A stretch of DNA of 64,000 nt from Litorivivens lipolytica (lineage in GTDB: Bacteria; Pseudomonadota; Gammaproteobacteria; Pseudomonadales; Spongiibacteraceae), in assembly GCF_014191715.1 (NCBI RefSeq), contig NZ_JACHWY010000001.1:1612001-1676000 (forward strand), given 5' to 3'. Below the pieces are notes generated by a model, which was not told the origin of the DNA, did no database searches, and worked only from the letters and a program-made list of their open reading frames with translations. Shown one piece after another: positions 17,637-26,739 of the stretch (position 1 is its first letter; every line of letters starts with the position of its first letter). The position numbers and the translations under genes were made by a program.

Positions 17637-18923
17637 ATGTCATCAAATACTCTTTCATCCCAGAATCAGCCATCAGATAGCCTGACGCGCTCTGTCGCGG
17701 TCGATATCAAAACAGGCACAGCGATACCAAACAGGTCACCTGCGACCGCGCCGCGATGGTTGACCCGCCTAACCGAACCCTTGAGTGCGGTCAGTGAAGG
17801 CCTACTGATTCTGCAACTACCCAATGGCGACAATCTTTCCTTTGGTGCCGATAACGGTCTGGTCCGGGCGACCGTCAAGGTAAACCGCTGGCGCGCCCTG
17901 CGCCGCCTGTTGAGTGGCGGCACGCTGAGCTGGTCCGAGGGCTTTGTGGAAGGTGACTGGGATTCACCCAATGTAGCCGCCGTGATCACCTGGGCGCTGG
18001 CCAACGAAGATGCCCTGACAAAATTATTAGCCGGCTCACGTATCAGCCGGTTTCTGAGCCTGTTTCGCCATCGCCGCAACGCCAACAGCAAGCGCGGAAG
18101 CCGCAAAAATATTACGTTTCACTACGACCTCGGCAACGACTTCTACCGGGCGTGGCTCGATGACACCATGACCTATTCATCGGCGCTGTTTACTGCCCCC
18201 CTGCAGTCACTGGCTTCCGCGCAAGCGACCAAGTACCAAAACATCATCGATGAACTGGATATTCAGGACGGCAGCCGCGTGCTCGAAGTGGGCTGTGGTT
18301 GGGGTGGCTTTGCCGAGCACCTGCTGCAACAGCGTCAGGTACAGTTGGAGGGCATCACCCTGTCCCACGAACAGCTCGCGTTTGCCCGCCAGCGCCTGGA
18401 AGCTGCTGGTTACGCGGACACGGCGCGTTTTTCACTGACCGATTACAGGGATACACAGGGCCAATACGACCACATCGTCTCGATCGAGATGCTCGAGGCT
18501 GTGGGTCAGGAATACTGGGATACCTATTTCAAAACGCTGTATCAGCGATTGAAACCCGGCGGCAGCGCGGCTGTTCAGGTTATTACCATTGATGAGAAGC
18601 GCTTTCGGGGTTACTGCGAAAGTCCGGATTTCATTCAGACCTATATTTTCCCCGGCGGCATGCTGCCGAGTATAGAGCGAGTGCAAGCGCACAGTGGCAA
18701 GGCTGGACTGGAATGGCGAGGCGCGCTGGCCTTTGGCGATAGTTACGCCCGCACGCTGGCGGAGTGGAACCAGCGTTTTCATGCTACCTGGCCCTCCGTA
18801 TCAAAACAGGGCTTTGACGAACGCTTCCGCCGCCTGTGGCGTTATTACCTCGAATACTGCGAGGGTGGCTTTCTTGCCGGCAGCATTAATGTCTATCAGG
18901 TTTTCCTCAGAAAGCCGGCCTGA
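17637..18923 (+). CDS. Cyclopropane-fatty-acyl-phospholipid synthase family methyltransferase
   Basis: SAM-dependent enzyme that methylates or methylenates double bonds of phospholipid acyl chains at the membrane. 428 residues. After an N-terminal substrate-binding domain come NITFHYDLGNDFYRAWLDDT (near 160) and the SAM motif VLEVGCGWGGFAEHL (near 218), the standard CFA synthase sequence. Later blocks IVSIEMLEAVG and QVITIDEKRF also fit. Because the FAD oxidoreductase and DUF1365 precede it, the product may be more than a simple cyclopropane; furan or branched fatty acids are made by related clusters in alphaproteobacteria. Confidence 0.9.
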   Translation: MSSNTLSSQNQPSDSLTRSVAVDIKTGTAIPNRSPATAPRWLTRLTEPLSAVSEGLLILQLPNGDNLSFGADNGLVRATVKVNRWRALRRLLSGGTLSWSEGFVEGDWDSPNVAAVITWALANEDALTKLLAGSRISRFLSLFRHRRNANSKRGSRKNITFHYDLGNDFYRAWLDDTMTYSSALFTAPLQSLASAQATKYQNIIDELDIQDGSRVLEVGCGWGGFAEHLLQQRQVQLEGITLSHEQLAFARQRLEAAGYADTARFSLTDYRDTQGQYDHIVSIEMLEAVGQEYWDTYFKTLYQRLKPGGSAAVQVITIDEKRFRGYCESPDFIQTYIFPGGMLPSIERVQAHSGKAGLEWRGALAFGDSYARTLAEWNQRFHATWPSVSKQGFDERFRRLWRYYLEYCEGGFLAGSINVYQVFLRKPA

Positions 18924-18944
18924 AGTAAAACCCGAAAGCCAAGG

Positions 18945-20390
18945 TCAGGCGCTTGCCTGTTGCGCGTAGTCGTCGCTAATTACATCGGCTGCGCGCTCAC
19001 TGGCTTGCGGGAGGAGGCAATCCTCCATATCCAACCAGGCGTCTTGCAAGGCTTTCAGATAGGCATCGGGATCTGGCAGCGCTTCGCGGCAGGCATTGAT
19101 CGCCAGCGTCAGCTCGTTTCCCCAGCGTGATAGGCAGTGGGTCAGTGACGCCCCCGGCAGCAAGGGCGCCAGGGCAAAGCTGCGCAGTAGCTTCGAGTAA
19201 CCAAAGTACAGCGGCATGTCGCTGCCACGCACACCCTCCACAAAGGTGTGGTGCCGATAAGGCGTATAACGGCCCAGCCTCAGGTAACCCTGCATGCCCA
19301 ACCGCATAAACAGAGGCGAAATCATCTCCGCGGCTCCATTGATCAAGCTCTGTTCTGCCAGCGGGTCGTGGGCTCTGGCCGCACGCTGGGCTTCACTGAC
19401 CCGTCGCAAACGCTCCAGCGGCGAGGCAAGCTCTGTGTGCAGAGCCAACCGCAGATTACCGCCGATAGTCACCGACTTGTCTTTGCGCTGCAGTTCATTG
19501 ACCAGACTCTGAGGCATACTAGCCACCAGACTAGCCTCGGGTAACTCGCCCTTGTGCAGCAGATAGTTGCGCATGCCGCCCCCGATCAGCGTCAGCATCA
19601 CATCACATAGGCTGCTGCCGGGTACCCGTTCGCGCATTGCCTGACAGCCACTGCGGGGCAAGCGCAAGTGGCTGACCACCCGAAAACTCGAGGGGTGTTG
19701 ATTAAAGCGAGTGGCCACCGTTTTTGGCGCCTCGGGCATATCCGTCTCGCGCTGGCTGCGGTATCGATCCAGGCTCTGCTGCAGCAGCTGTCGGCTTCGC
19801 CACCAGCGTCCACCCTGATTGCGCAGCGCCTGAAGTAGTAACTGACCACTGCCGGGGCGAATATCCCGCGTGCATACCAACTGCGACTCATCAGCTATAG
19901 CCGCCGGATCAAAGGTGTGCATTCGCATGAGCAGCGCATTGAGCTGGCCGTTGTCCGCAATGGCCCGATGGGCGCGAACCACCAGTGCGAAACTGCCCTT
20001 GGGCAGCCCCGACAGACTGTCCAGCCCGGTAATCACAAACGCCTGCCACAACGGGCGGTCACGGTGCATTGGCAGGGCCTGCAGCCGGGCGAGCTGCAAG
20101 TAGAACTGATGCCAGTTGCCCGGTTCCGGCAGGGCCATCTGGCGCAAATGACAGTCCACATCGAAATCCGGATCTTCTATCCAGTAGGGGTGATCCAGTG
20201 CCGAAGGCACCTTCAGCAGGCGACGGCGAAACAGGGGAAAGCGGGTCACCGCATTGAGAAAACTCTGACGAATGGCGGCAAAGTCGGCTTTGTCGCCGCC
20301 CTCATAAATATTGACTGCGGTTACCACCAGCGGCATGGCGTGCTGTTCCATGGCAAGGTAACTGCTTTCGATTCCGGTAAGCTGTTCCAT
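18945..20390 (-). CDS. Wax ester synthase/diacylglycerol acyltransferase-like protein, degenerate active site
   Basis: 481-residue member of the WS/DGAT superfamily, whose enzymes join acyl-CoA to fatty alcohols or diacylglycerol for storage lipid. The family layout is clear: the first residues (QLTGIESSYLAME), the PMHRDRPLW motif near 107, and the C-terminal helices. The canonical HHxxxDG catalytic motif reads HRAIADN at 141-147: the second His, normally catalytic, is Arg142 and the Gly is Asn147. The enzyme may therefore be inactive in acyl transfer or use other chemistry. Convergent with the cyclopropane synthase gene (21-base gap). Confidence 0.8.
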   Translation of the reverse strand: MEQLTGIESSYLAMEQHAMPLVVTAVNIYEGGDKADFAAIRQSFLNAVTRFPLFRRRLLKVPSALDHPYWIEDPDFDVDCHLRQMALPEPGNWHQFYLQLARLQALPMHRDRPLWQAFVITGLDSLSGLPKGSFALVVRAHRAIADNGQLNALLMRMHTFDPAAIADESQLVCTRDIRPGSGQLLLQALRNQGGRWWRSRQLLQQSLDRYRSQRETDMPEAPKTVATRFNQHPSSFRVVSHLRLPRSGCQAMRERVPGSSLCDVMLTLIGGGMRNYLLHKGELPEASLVASMPQSLVNELQRKDKSVTIGGNLRLALHTELASPLERLRRVSEAQRAARAHDPLAEQSLINGAAEMISPLFMRLGMQGYLRLGRYTPYRHHTFVEGVRGSDMPLYFGYSKLLRSFALAPLLPGASLTHCLSRWGNELTLAINACREALPDPDAYLKALQDAWLDMEDCLLPQASERAADVISDDYAQQASA

Positions 20391-20570
20391 CGAGACCTCT
20401 CAGGCGGGCAATGATATGCGTCGAGTAGGTCAGTTAAGATAGATCAGTTCTCTCAAATCGACATGGGAAAACTGCGCCAAAAATACCGATAAAAGGGTAA
20501 TTTAGGGGCTTGCTGTAACCCCTAAACGTCAAGAAATTGTGAGAGGGTGTTGGAGCCTACCGCCCCTTGC

Positions 20571-21377
20571 CTATTCGCCTTTGAAGACGGGTTTACGCTT
20601 TTCCTTGAAAGCGCGGGGTCCTTCGCGGGCATCCTTGGTCATCATCACCGCGCCGGTCTGTTCCATTTCCAGCTTGAAGGCGTCTTCCCACGGCAAGGTG
20701 TGGCTTTCCAATACGGTACGCTTGATCGCCTGCATGGCCAGCGGGGCATTCGCGGCGACGATGTCCGCCAGCTCATTGGCGCGTGCCTGCAACTGATCCG
20801 GCGAGACCACTTCAGAGATTAATCCCATTTGCTGTGCCGTTACGGCATCCACCGGCTCTGCGGTCAGCAATAACTTCATCGCGTGGGCGTAAGGTAACTG
20901 GCGTGCCAATCGAACCAGACTGCCGGCACCGGGGACAATACCAGATTTGGGTTCTGGCAAACCGAAGATTGCGGTATCGGCCGCTATTCGGATATCGGTG
21001 GCCTGCAACAGTTCGCAGCCGCCTCCGAGCGCGCGGCCATTAATGGCGGCAATAACCGGCTTGTGTAATGGCCGGTCTTTCAGCATCACACGATCGACAA
21101 TCATCGGGTCCGCCAGCAGCTTTTCTTCAATCTCGTTCTGCGGCTGGCGGGCACCGGTCCACAGCGGAATGACACTGCCCAGATCCCCACCACAGCAAAA
21201 ATCCTCTTCCCCGGAGGCGGTGATTACGGCCACCCGAATCGCATCGTTGTTGCGCACCTCTTCCCAGGCTTCGTTCAAGCGCACAAAGACTTCGGCATTG
21301 AGGGTATTTTTGGCTTCTGGACGGTTCAGGATAATCCGGGCGACAGCACCCTGCTGTTCAAAGATCACGGCGGTCAT
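20571..21377 (-). CDS. Enoyl-CoA hydratase (crotonase family)
   Basis: 268-residue crotonase. Both catalytic glutamates are present (E122 in GGGCEL, E142 in GLPEPKSG), so hydration of 2-enoyl-CoA is the likely reaction. Start ATG 21377 was chosen because the family begins there; a GTG at 21422 would add 15 residues of poor similarity. It is the third gene of a unit with the alpha/beta hydrolase (64 bases upstream) and KAS III-like synthase. Confidence 0.85.
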   Translation of the reverse strand: MTAVIFEQQGAVARIILNRPEAKNTLNAEVFVRLNEAWEEVRNNDAIRVAVITASGEEDFCCGGDLGSVIPLWTGARQPQNEIEEKLLADPMIVDRVMLKDRPLHKPVIAAINGRALGGGCELLQATDIRIAADTAIFGLPEPKSGIVPGAGSLVRLARQLPYAHAMKLLLTAEPVDAVTAQQMGLISEVVSPDQLQARANELADIVAANAPLAMQAIKRTVLESHTLPWEDAFKLEMEQTGAVMMTKDAREGPRAFKEKRKPVFKGE

Positions 21378-21441
21378 GGCATTACTCGTTGTTATTGCTG
21401 AAGATATAAGGAAATCATCCACGAAATCCGCAAACGAAGCA

Positions 21442-22362
21442 TTAGCAGATTGCGCGCAGCTTCAGGACAATCTCGGCCAACTCTGCGCCAAGCTCTTCCT
21501 GCACAAAATGCCCCGCACCACGAAGCGTCGTATGAAGATCGTTATCGGCACCGGGAATCCGTTTTCTGAACACCTCCGCCCACGGCGCGGTGCTCGGATC
21601 GCTATCGCTGAAGGCAGTGACAAAAGGTTTATCCCAGGTTTCCAGCAGCTGCCACACCTGCCGATTTTCGGCGCAACCGGCCATGTTTTCCCGAGTTGGA
21701 ATCAGGCTGGGAAATTCCAGCACAGCCGCTTTATAGCTGGCATCTGGGAACGGCGCATCGTAGGCCGCCTTAACCTCAGCCGCCAACGTTTTCACGCTGA
21801 CGCTATCGACAATATCCGCTACCGGCAGATCGTCTGCCTCGGCGGTCATGCCAACCCAGGCCGTTACGATTTCCCCCGGCCAATCAGCAATCCCGGCAGG
21901 TGGCAGTTCGCAATTGGGCAAGAGGGTGTTAGCCGCTACCACACCGCTGAAACGCTCGTGTCTTGCCGCCAGGGTGCTCAATCCAATTGGGCCACCCCAA
22001 TCCTGACAGACCAGAACGATATTCTTCAGGTCCAATTGATCCACAAAGGCCGTCATCCATGCAACAAAGGCGGCATAGGAATAGTCGCTGCGATGCGGCA
22101 ACTTGTCGGAACGGCCAAAGCCGATATGGTCCGGCGCTACCGCCCGGTAACCCGCCGCAGCCACCGCGGCGATCACATGCCGATAGGCAAAACTCCAACT
22201 GGGTTCACCGTGCAGCATCAAAACCACAGGCGCATCGCGCGGACCTTCGTCGATATAGGCCATACGCAACTCGCCTTCGGCGTGCGGCAGCGTCAGGTAG
22301 TGCGGAGAGTAAGGAAAGTCGGGCAGCGCCGCAAAGCGCTGCTCGGGAGTGCGCAGAATCAT
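21442..22362 (-). CDS. Haloalkane dehalogenase-like alpha/beta hydrolase
   Basis: 306-residue cytoplasmic alpha/beta hydrolase. Residues align well with DhlA-type (subfamily I) dehalogenases: HGEPSWS at 51-57, nucleophile Asp121 followed by halide-binding Trp122 (CQDWGG), Trp168 in VTAWVG at the second halide position, the AAYDAPFPDASYKAA block at 198-212, an Asp pair in FSDSDPST (252/254) and His284 in GAGHFVQ. A nucleophile Asp rather than Ser excludes an ordinary esterase. The natural substrate is unknown; epoxide or beta-lactone hydrolysis is also possible in this fold. Its ATG overlaps the stop of the KAS III-like gene by four bases. Confidence 0.85.
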   Translation of the reverse strand: MILRTPEQRFAALPDFPYSPHYLTLPHAEGELRMAYIDEGPRDAPVVLMLHGEPSWSFAYRHVIAAVAAAGYRAVAPDHIGFGRSDKLPHRSDYSYAAFVAWMTAFVDQLDLKNIVLVCQDWGGPIGLSTLAARHERFSGVVAANTLLPNCELPPAGIADWPGEIVTAWVGMTAEADDLPVADIVDSVSVKTLAAEVKAAYDAPFPDASYKAAVLEFPSLIPTRENMAGCAENRQVWQLLETWDKPFVTAFSDSDPSTAPWAEVFRKRIPGADNDLHTTLRGAGHFVQEELGAELAEIVLKLRAIC

Positions 22363-23441
22363 TCGCCCGCGGCGCGGCGGCAGCCGTCCACCCAGGGCTG
22401 AAGGATTTCCAACGCGGTTTTGTCGCAGGGCGGCAGCTCGTCGTCACAGGTGCCGAGAGGCTCGACTCGATCGCCCCATTTCACCAAAAAGGCGCCCCAG
22501 GTGAGGCCGGCGCCAAACGCAGCGGCCAGTACATTGTCGCCGGGCTTGATTCGCCCCTGTTCCAGCGCTTCGCAGAGGGCAACCGGAACCGTAGCTGCCG
22601 AGGTGTTGCCATACTTTTCAATATTGACCATCACCTTGTCCATCGGCGCATTGAGACGCTTGGCGAGGGTTTCGATAATCCGGATATTGGCTTGGTGGGG
22701 AATCACCAGATCAACGTCTTCGGGCTTGAGGCTCAGTTTGTCGAGCACGGTATTCATGGCGAAGCCCATGCCGCGCACGGCGCGCTTGAAAATTTCCTGA
22801 CCTTCAAAATTAATCTCAAACAGGCCATCGACAGGCCCGAAGCGCTCGCGCACAGCACCAGAATCACAGGCCATCAGAATATCCCGGGCATCGCCATCAC
22901 AACCGAGCTTGTCGGCCAGCAAACCACTTTCGGCTTCACTGGGCTCGACGATCACGGCACCAGCCGCATCACCAAATAAAACGGAGACATCACGCAGGGT
23001 CCAGTCGAGGTAGTAGGGAATGCCGTCGACACCAATCACCATCACCCGGTCCACACTGCCCGAGCGCACCATGGCGGTGGCCAGACTCAAGCCATAAACA
23101 AAGCCAGTACAGGCCGCATTGAGGTCAAAAACAGCCGCATTGGTCGCACCCAGCTGATGCTGTACCGCCGAGGCGCCATTGGGAATCATATTGTCCGGCG
23201 CAGCCGTTGCCAGGATGATCATATCGATGTCGGTCGCTTCCAAGCCGGCGGCGGCCAAAGCCCGCTTACCGGCCAGCGCGGCCAGTTCCGAGTATTTGAC
23301 GTGAGTGATGCGCCGCTCCTTGATGCCGGTGCGGGTACTGATCCACTCGTCGGAGGTATCCATGATCTGGGTCAGGTCTTGATTGGTAAGAACAGCTGGC
23401 GGCAGGCATTTACCCCACCCGGTAATATTGGCGTAGCGCAT
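22359..23441 (-). CDS. 3-oxoacyl-ACP synthase III-like condensing enzyme
   Basis: 360-residue KAS III family thiolase-fold enzyme that condenses an acyl thioester with a malonyl thioester. The catalytic triad is intact: Cys111 in NAACTGF, His249 in IPHQANIRI, Asn279 in YGNTSAA. ATG 23441 starts the normal KAS III N-terminus (MRYANITGWG); the longer frame to 23540 adds unrelated sequence. About 30 residues longer than FabH, with inserts near 165-200. Coupled by a four-base overlap to the dehalogenase-like hydrolase, so it more likely serves a special pathway than general fatty-acid initiation. Confidence 0.88.
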   Translation of the reverse strand: MRYANITGWGKCLPPAVLTNQDLTQIMDTSDEWISTRTGIKERRITHVKYSELAALAGKRALAAAGLEATDIDMIILATAAPDNMIPNGASAVQHQLGATNAAVFDLNAACTGFVYGLSLATAMVRSGSVDRVMVIGVDGIPYYLDWTLRDVSVLFGDAAGAVIVEPSEAESGLLADKLGCDGDARDILMACDSGAVRERFGPVDGLFEINFEGQEIFKRAVRGMGFAMNTVLDKLSLKPEDVDLVIPHQANIRIIETLAKRLNAPMDKVMVNIEKYGNTSAATVPVALCEALEQGRIKPGDNVLAAAFGAGLTWGAFLVKWGDRVEPLGTCDDELPPCDKTALEILQPWVDGCRRAAGE

Positions 23442-23631
23442 AACAGTCCATTTTCCGGATTCGTAATCTTCGGGATTATGCAACAGTCGAAAAACCTCTG
23501 CCATCCCGATTCCGGCCACCAACCGCACAGAGGGGGCCATATGTATAAATACGGGTAGCGGTCATGGGGTAGGCGCTTGCTAACATTCAGGGTGACCAAC
23601 CACGTGTCTATAGAGCAAAGGAACACGGCTT

Positions 23632-24246
23632 ATGGGTAGCAGACGCTGGGGCAACGGAGCCCGCGTAGATGATGTCGATACCGGTAAAAAGAAACTGCTG
23701 CGTGCAGCGATTACCTGTTTTGTCAGCAAGGGCGTTCAGTCCACCACCATTGAAGACGTGGCAAATGCTGCCAATGTCACCCGGCGTACAGTGTATCGCT
23801 ATTACGCTGGCAAATCTGAACTAATCGCAGCGGTCATTGATCTCGAGCGCAAGCGCCTGTTTGACCAGCTCACCACAGCCTGCGCGCCCTATCAGAATGA
23901 TTTTGCACGCATGGTCGAAGAAGCGCTGGTCTGCTCCGCTGAGGTCTTGTCACCTGTGCGCGGTAGTCAGGATCTGCTCAGCAGTAACAATGCTGGCGAA
24001 ATTCTATCGCACCTGACCGGGGAACTGGCTCGGGAGCAATGGCAGAAACTGTTTCAGGACGCTTACCTCGACTATCGCCGACGCAATCCCGATGCGGGCG
24101 CCCTGCACGACATTCTCGATATGGTAAGCCGTATCGCTTTGTCATTCCGCTATATGCCCGCCGAGGCAGAAGATGTCAGACGCGCTGTGCAATCCCTGTT
24201 TGCGGTTGCCCGTCGTCGCAGCACCGCCAATCTCCGGCTGGTATAA
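23632..24246 (+). CDS. TetR/AcrR family regulator
   Basis: 204-residue TetR protein. The HTH domain spans about 18-64 (KKLLRAAITCF ... TTIEDVANAANVTRRTVYRYYAGKSELIAAV), with YRYY in place of the commoner YYHF. The C-terminal domain is helical and ligand specificity is unknown. It is divergent from the KAS III/hydrolase/crotonase unit and lies 116 bases before the acyl-CoA dehydrogenase pair, so it may control either. Confidence 0.88.
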   Translation: MGSRRWGNGARVDDVDTGKKKLLRAAITCFVSKGVQSTTIEDVANAANVTRRTVYRYYAGKSELIAAVIDLERKRLFDQLTTACAPYQNDFARMVEEALVCSAEVLSPVRGSQDLLSSNNAGEILSHLTGELAREQWQKLFQDAYLDYRRRNPDAGALHDILDMVSRIALSFRYMPAEAEDVRRAVQSLFAVARRRSTANLRLV

Positions 24247-24362
24247 CACCAGCCCACCTGACCTGATCTGGCAGCCCCCACGCCGGGTTTTGTCATTGTC
24301 GACCCCGCCCCACACCGCTAAGCTTCCGGGTTCTTAAACCTCACAGAATCCGGGAGCAAAGC

Positions 24363-25475
24363 ATGAACTTTGACTTCTCTGAAGATCAGAAATTCATTCA
24401 AGAGCAGGCTCGCAACTTCCTGGCCAGCGAGTGCGATACCGCACGCGTTCGCCAGACCTTAGAAGGCGAGCAGGCTTACGACCAAGCACTTTGGCAGCAA
24501 ATTGTGGAACTCGGCTGGCCCGCCACCGCCATAAGCGAAGATCAGGGTGGCCTTGGCTTGGGCTATCTGGAGCTCTGCGTCATTGCCGAAGAGCTCGGTC
24601 GCGTTGTCGCGCCGGTGCCATTTATTGCCTCCGTTTACCTGGCCACTGAAGCGATCAAGCTGGCCGCCGACAAAGCCCAACAGGACACCTGGCTGCCGCA
24701 GCTCGCGGCCGGAGAGTGGATTGGTTGCCTTGCCACTCAGGAATCCGCCGGCGCGTTGACCACAGAAAATCTCAATACCACCGTCACCGACGGCAGCCTG
24801 AGCGGCAAGAAAACGGCTGTGCTTCACGGGGAGGTGGCGGACAAAGCCGTCGTTCTGGCCGCGGAAGATGGCCAACCCGCCCTCTATTTGGTCGACCTCA
24901 CCGCCGCCGGGGTTACCCGCAAAGCCCTGACCAGCATTGACCCAACCCTGCCACTGGCAGAATTGAGCTTTGACCAAGCGCCTTGCGAAAAACTCGCGAG
25001 CAGCGCCGATACCGTGGCAATTCTATCCACTCTGTTCGACCGGGCGGCGGTATTGCTGTCCTTTGAGCAGATCGGCGGCTGTGATGCAGCGCTGAACATG
25101 GGCAAGGAATACACCATGGGCCGCTACGCCTTTGGTCGTCAGGTGGCGTCATTTCAGGCCATCAAACACAAATTTGCCGATATGTTTGTAGCCACTGAAC
25201 TTGCACGCTCCAACGCCTACTACGGCGCCTGGGCCCTGTCAGCCGACGACGTCGAGCTGCCGCTCGCAGCGGCAACGGCCCGGGTCAGTGCGATTGACGC
25301 CTACTACGAGAGCAGCAAGGAAAACATTCAGGCCCACGGCGGCATGGGTTTCACGTGGGAGTTTGACTGCCACCTCTATTACCGTCGCGCCCAAGCCCTG
25401 TCACTGATTCTGGGCGGCAATCCGCAGTGGAAAGAGCTGCTTGTTGAACGTTTGCTGCGCATCAAGGCTGCCTGA
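24363..25475 (+). CDS. Acyl-CoA dehydrogenase (small partner)
   Basis: 370-residue flavoprotein of the acyl-CoA dehydrogenase fold: DFSEDQKFIQEQARNFLASE at the start, LGLGYLELCVIAEELGR near 60, GCLATQES near 120 and FGRQVASFQAIKHKFADM near 255. The final block reads YRRAQALSLILGGNPQWK, lacking the GTSE/GTNE motif of normal homomeric enzymes, as in the partner subunit of heteromeric acyl-CoA dehydrogenases used in steroid side-chain degradation. The next gene is the larger partner, 13 bases downstream. Confidence 0.87.
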   Translation: MNFDFSEDQKFIQEQARNFLASECDTARVRQTLEGEQAYDQALWQQIVELGWPATAISEDQGGLGLGYLELCVIAEELGRVVAPVPFIASVYLATEAIKLAADKAQQDTWLPQLAAGEWIGCLATQESAGALTTENLNTTVTDGSLSGKKTAVLHGEVADKAVVLAAEDGQPALYLVDLTAAGVTRKALTSIDPTLPLAELSFDQAPCEKLASSADTVAILSTLFDRAAVLLSFEQIGGCDAALNMGKEYTMGRYAFGRQVASFQAIKHKFADMFVATELARSNAYYGAWALSADDVELPLAAATARVSAIDAYYESSKENIQAHGGMGFTWEFDCHLYYRRAQALSLILGGNPQWKELLVERLLRIKAA

Positions 25476-25488
25476 GAGGAGAAGCATC

Positions 25489-26712
25489 ATGGATTTTAAA
25501 GATACCCCCGAACAGGCCGAGTTTCGTAAAGAGGTTCAGGCCTGGCTAAAAGCCAACGCCACCCCCAAGACCAAAGACGGCGGTCGCGGCAGTCAGGAAG
25601 AAGCCTACGAAAAAGCCAAAGCCTGGTACAAGAAAGTGTATGACGCGGGCTACGCCTGCCCGACCTGGCCCAAGGAATACGGAGGCGCCGGCCTGACCCA
25701 GATCCACAAGGTGATCTGGTCACAGGAAGTGGCTAAATACGATGAGCCTGACGGTTATTTCGTTATCGGTCAGGGCAACTGCGGCCCGGCCATCATGCAC
25801 TTTGCGACCGAAGAGCAGAAAACCAGCCTGCTGCCACGCATGGCCTCGGCCGAAGATGTCTGGTGTCAGCTGTTTTCCGAGCCCAGTGCCGGTTCTGACG
25901 TGGCGGGCTTGCGCACCAAGGCCGAACTGAAAGGTGACAAGTGGATTGTGAACGGCCAGAAAATCTGGACCTCCGGCGCCCAACACTCGGACTACGGCGT
26001 GGTGCTGTGCCGTACCGACACCGATGTGTCCAAATACCGCGGCATGACCATGTTCTTTATCGACATGAAGCAGCCCGGAGTAGACGTGCAGCCCATCAAA
26101 CAGATGGATGGCGGCTCCCACTTCAATGAAGTGTTTTTCAACAACGCCGAAATCCCCGACAGCCAGCGACTGGGTGAAGTCGGCGGCGGCTGGGGGGCGG
26201 CTCTGCTGGTACTGATGAACGAGCGGCTCGCCATTTCCGGCGTGCAGCCCGATGGCTTCCCCGAATTTTTCGAACTGGTGCAATCACTCGAGCTGAACGG
26301 CGAGCCGGTAGTGAATAACCCGGTAGTGCGCGACCGCCTGGCAACCTGGTACACCCAACACGCCGGCATCAAGGCTTCCACGAACCGAATGCTCACTGCC
26401 GTAGCCAAGGGCGGCATGCCCGGCGCCGAAGCGGCTCTGGGCAAACTGGTGGGCGCGGTAATGAATCAGGATATCGCCAACTACGCCCTGCAACTCATGG
26501 CGGATACCGGTGCCATCTGCGATGAATCGCTGGCGCCTCAGCGAGCCCACTTCCAGAAATCTGTGCTGTTTGCACCGGGCATTCGTCTGGCCGGCGGCAC
26601 CGATGAGGTAATGCGCAACATCATCGCCGAACAGGTGTTGGGCCTGCCGCAGGAGCCCCGCGCCGACAAGGGCATGGCCTTCAAGGATATTCCTTCGGGC
26701 AATCAGCACTAA
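25489..26712 (+). CDS. Acyl-CoA dehydrogenase (large partner)
   Basis: 407-residue acyl-CoA dehydrogenase. ATG 25489 follows GAGGAG, so the longer frame from 25441 (inside the previous gene) is rejected. Features: CQLFSEPSAGSDVAGLRT near 125-142 (FAD/substrate site), WIVNGQKIWTSGAQ near 152-165, and C-terminal RLAGGTDEVMRNIIAEQVLG, the standard ending. Together with the preceding 370-aa paralogue it probably forms an alpha2beta2 enzyme for bulky acyl-CoA substrates; that assembly is inference. Confidence 0.9.
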   Translation: MDFKDTPEQAEFRKEVQAWLKANATPKTKDGGRGSQEEAYEKAKAWYKKVYDAGYACPTWPKEYGGAGLTQIHKVIWSQEVAKYDEPDGYFVIGQGNCGPAIMHFATEEQKTSLLPRMASAEDVWCQLFSEPSAGSDVAGLRTKAELKGDKWIVNGQKIWTSGAQHSDYGVVLCRTDTDVSKYRGMTMFFIDMKQPGVDVQPIKQMDGGSHFNEVFFNNAEIPDSQRLGEVGGGWGAALLVLMNERLAISGVQPDGFPEFFELVQSLELNGEPVVNNPVVRDRLATWYTQHAGIKASTNRMLTAVAKGGMPGAEAALGKLVGAVMNQDIANYALQLMADTGAICDESLAPQRAHFQKSVLFAPGIRLAGGTDEVMRNIIAEQVLGLPQEPRADKGMAFKDIPSGNQH

Positions 26713-26739
26713 AACGCTGATAGCGCGTTGACGCTTGTT

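Noticed and set aside
20947-22401. 484-aa plus-strand ORF
   Set aside because: Opposite strand of the crotonase and dehalogenase-like genes; Arg/Pro/His-rich shadow of GC-rich coding sequence.
21963-22979. 338-aa plus-strand ORF
   Set aside because: Opposite strand of the hydrolase and KAS III genes; no recognisable protein pattern.
22359-23441. Calling the KAS III-like gene OleA
   Set aside because: The Cys, His and Asn motifs read like FabH (NAACTGF, PHQAN) and no OleC or OleD genes are adjacent.
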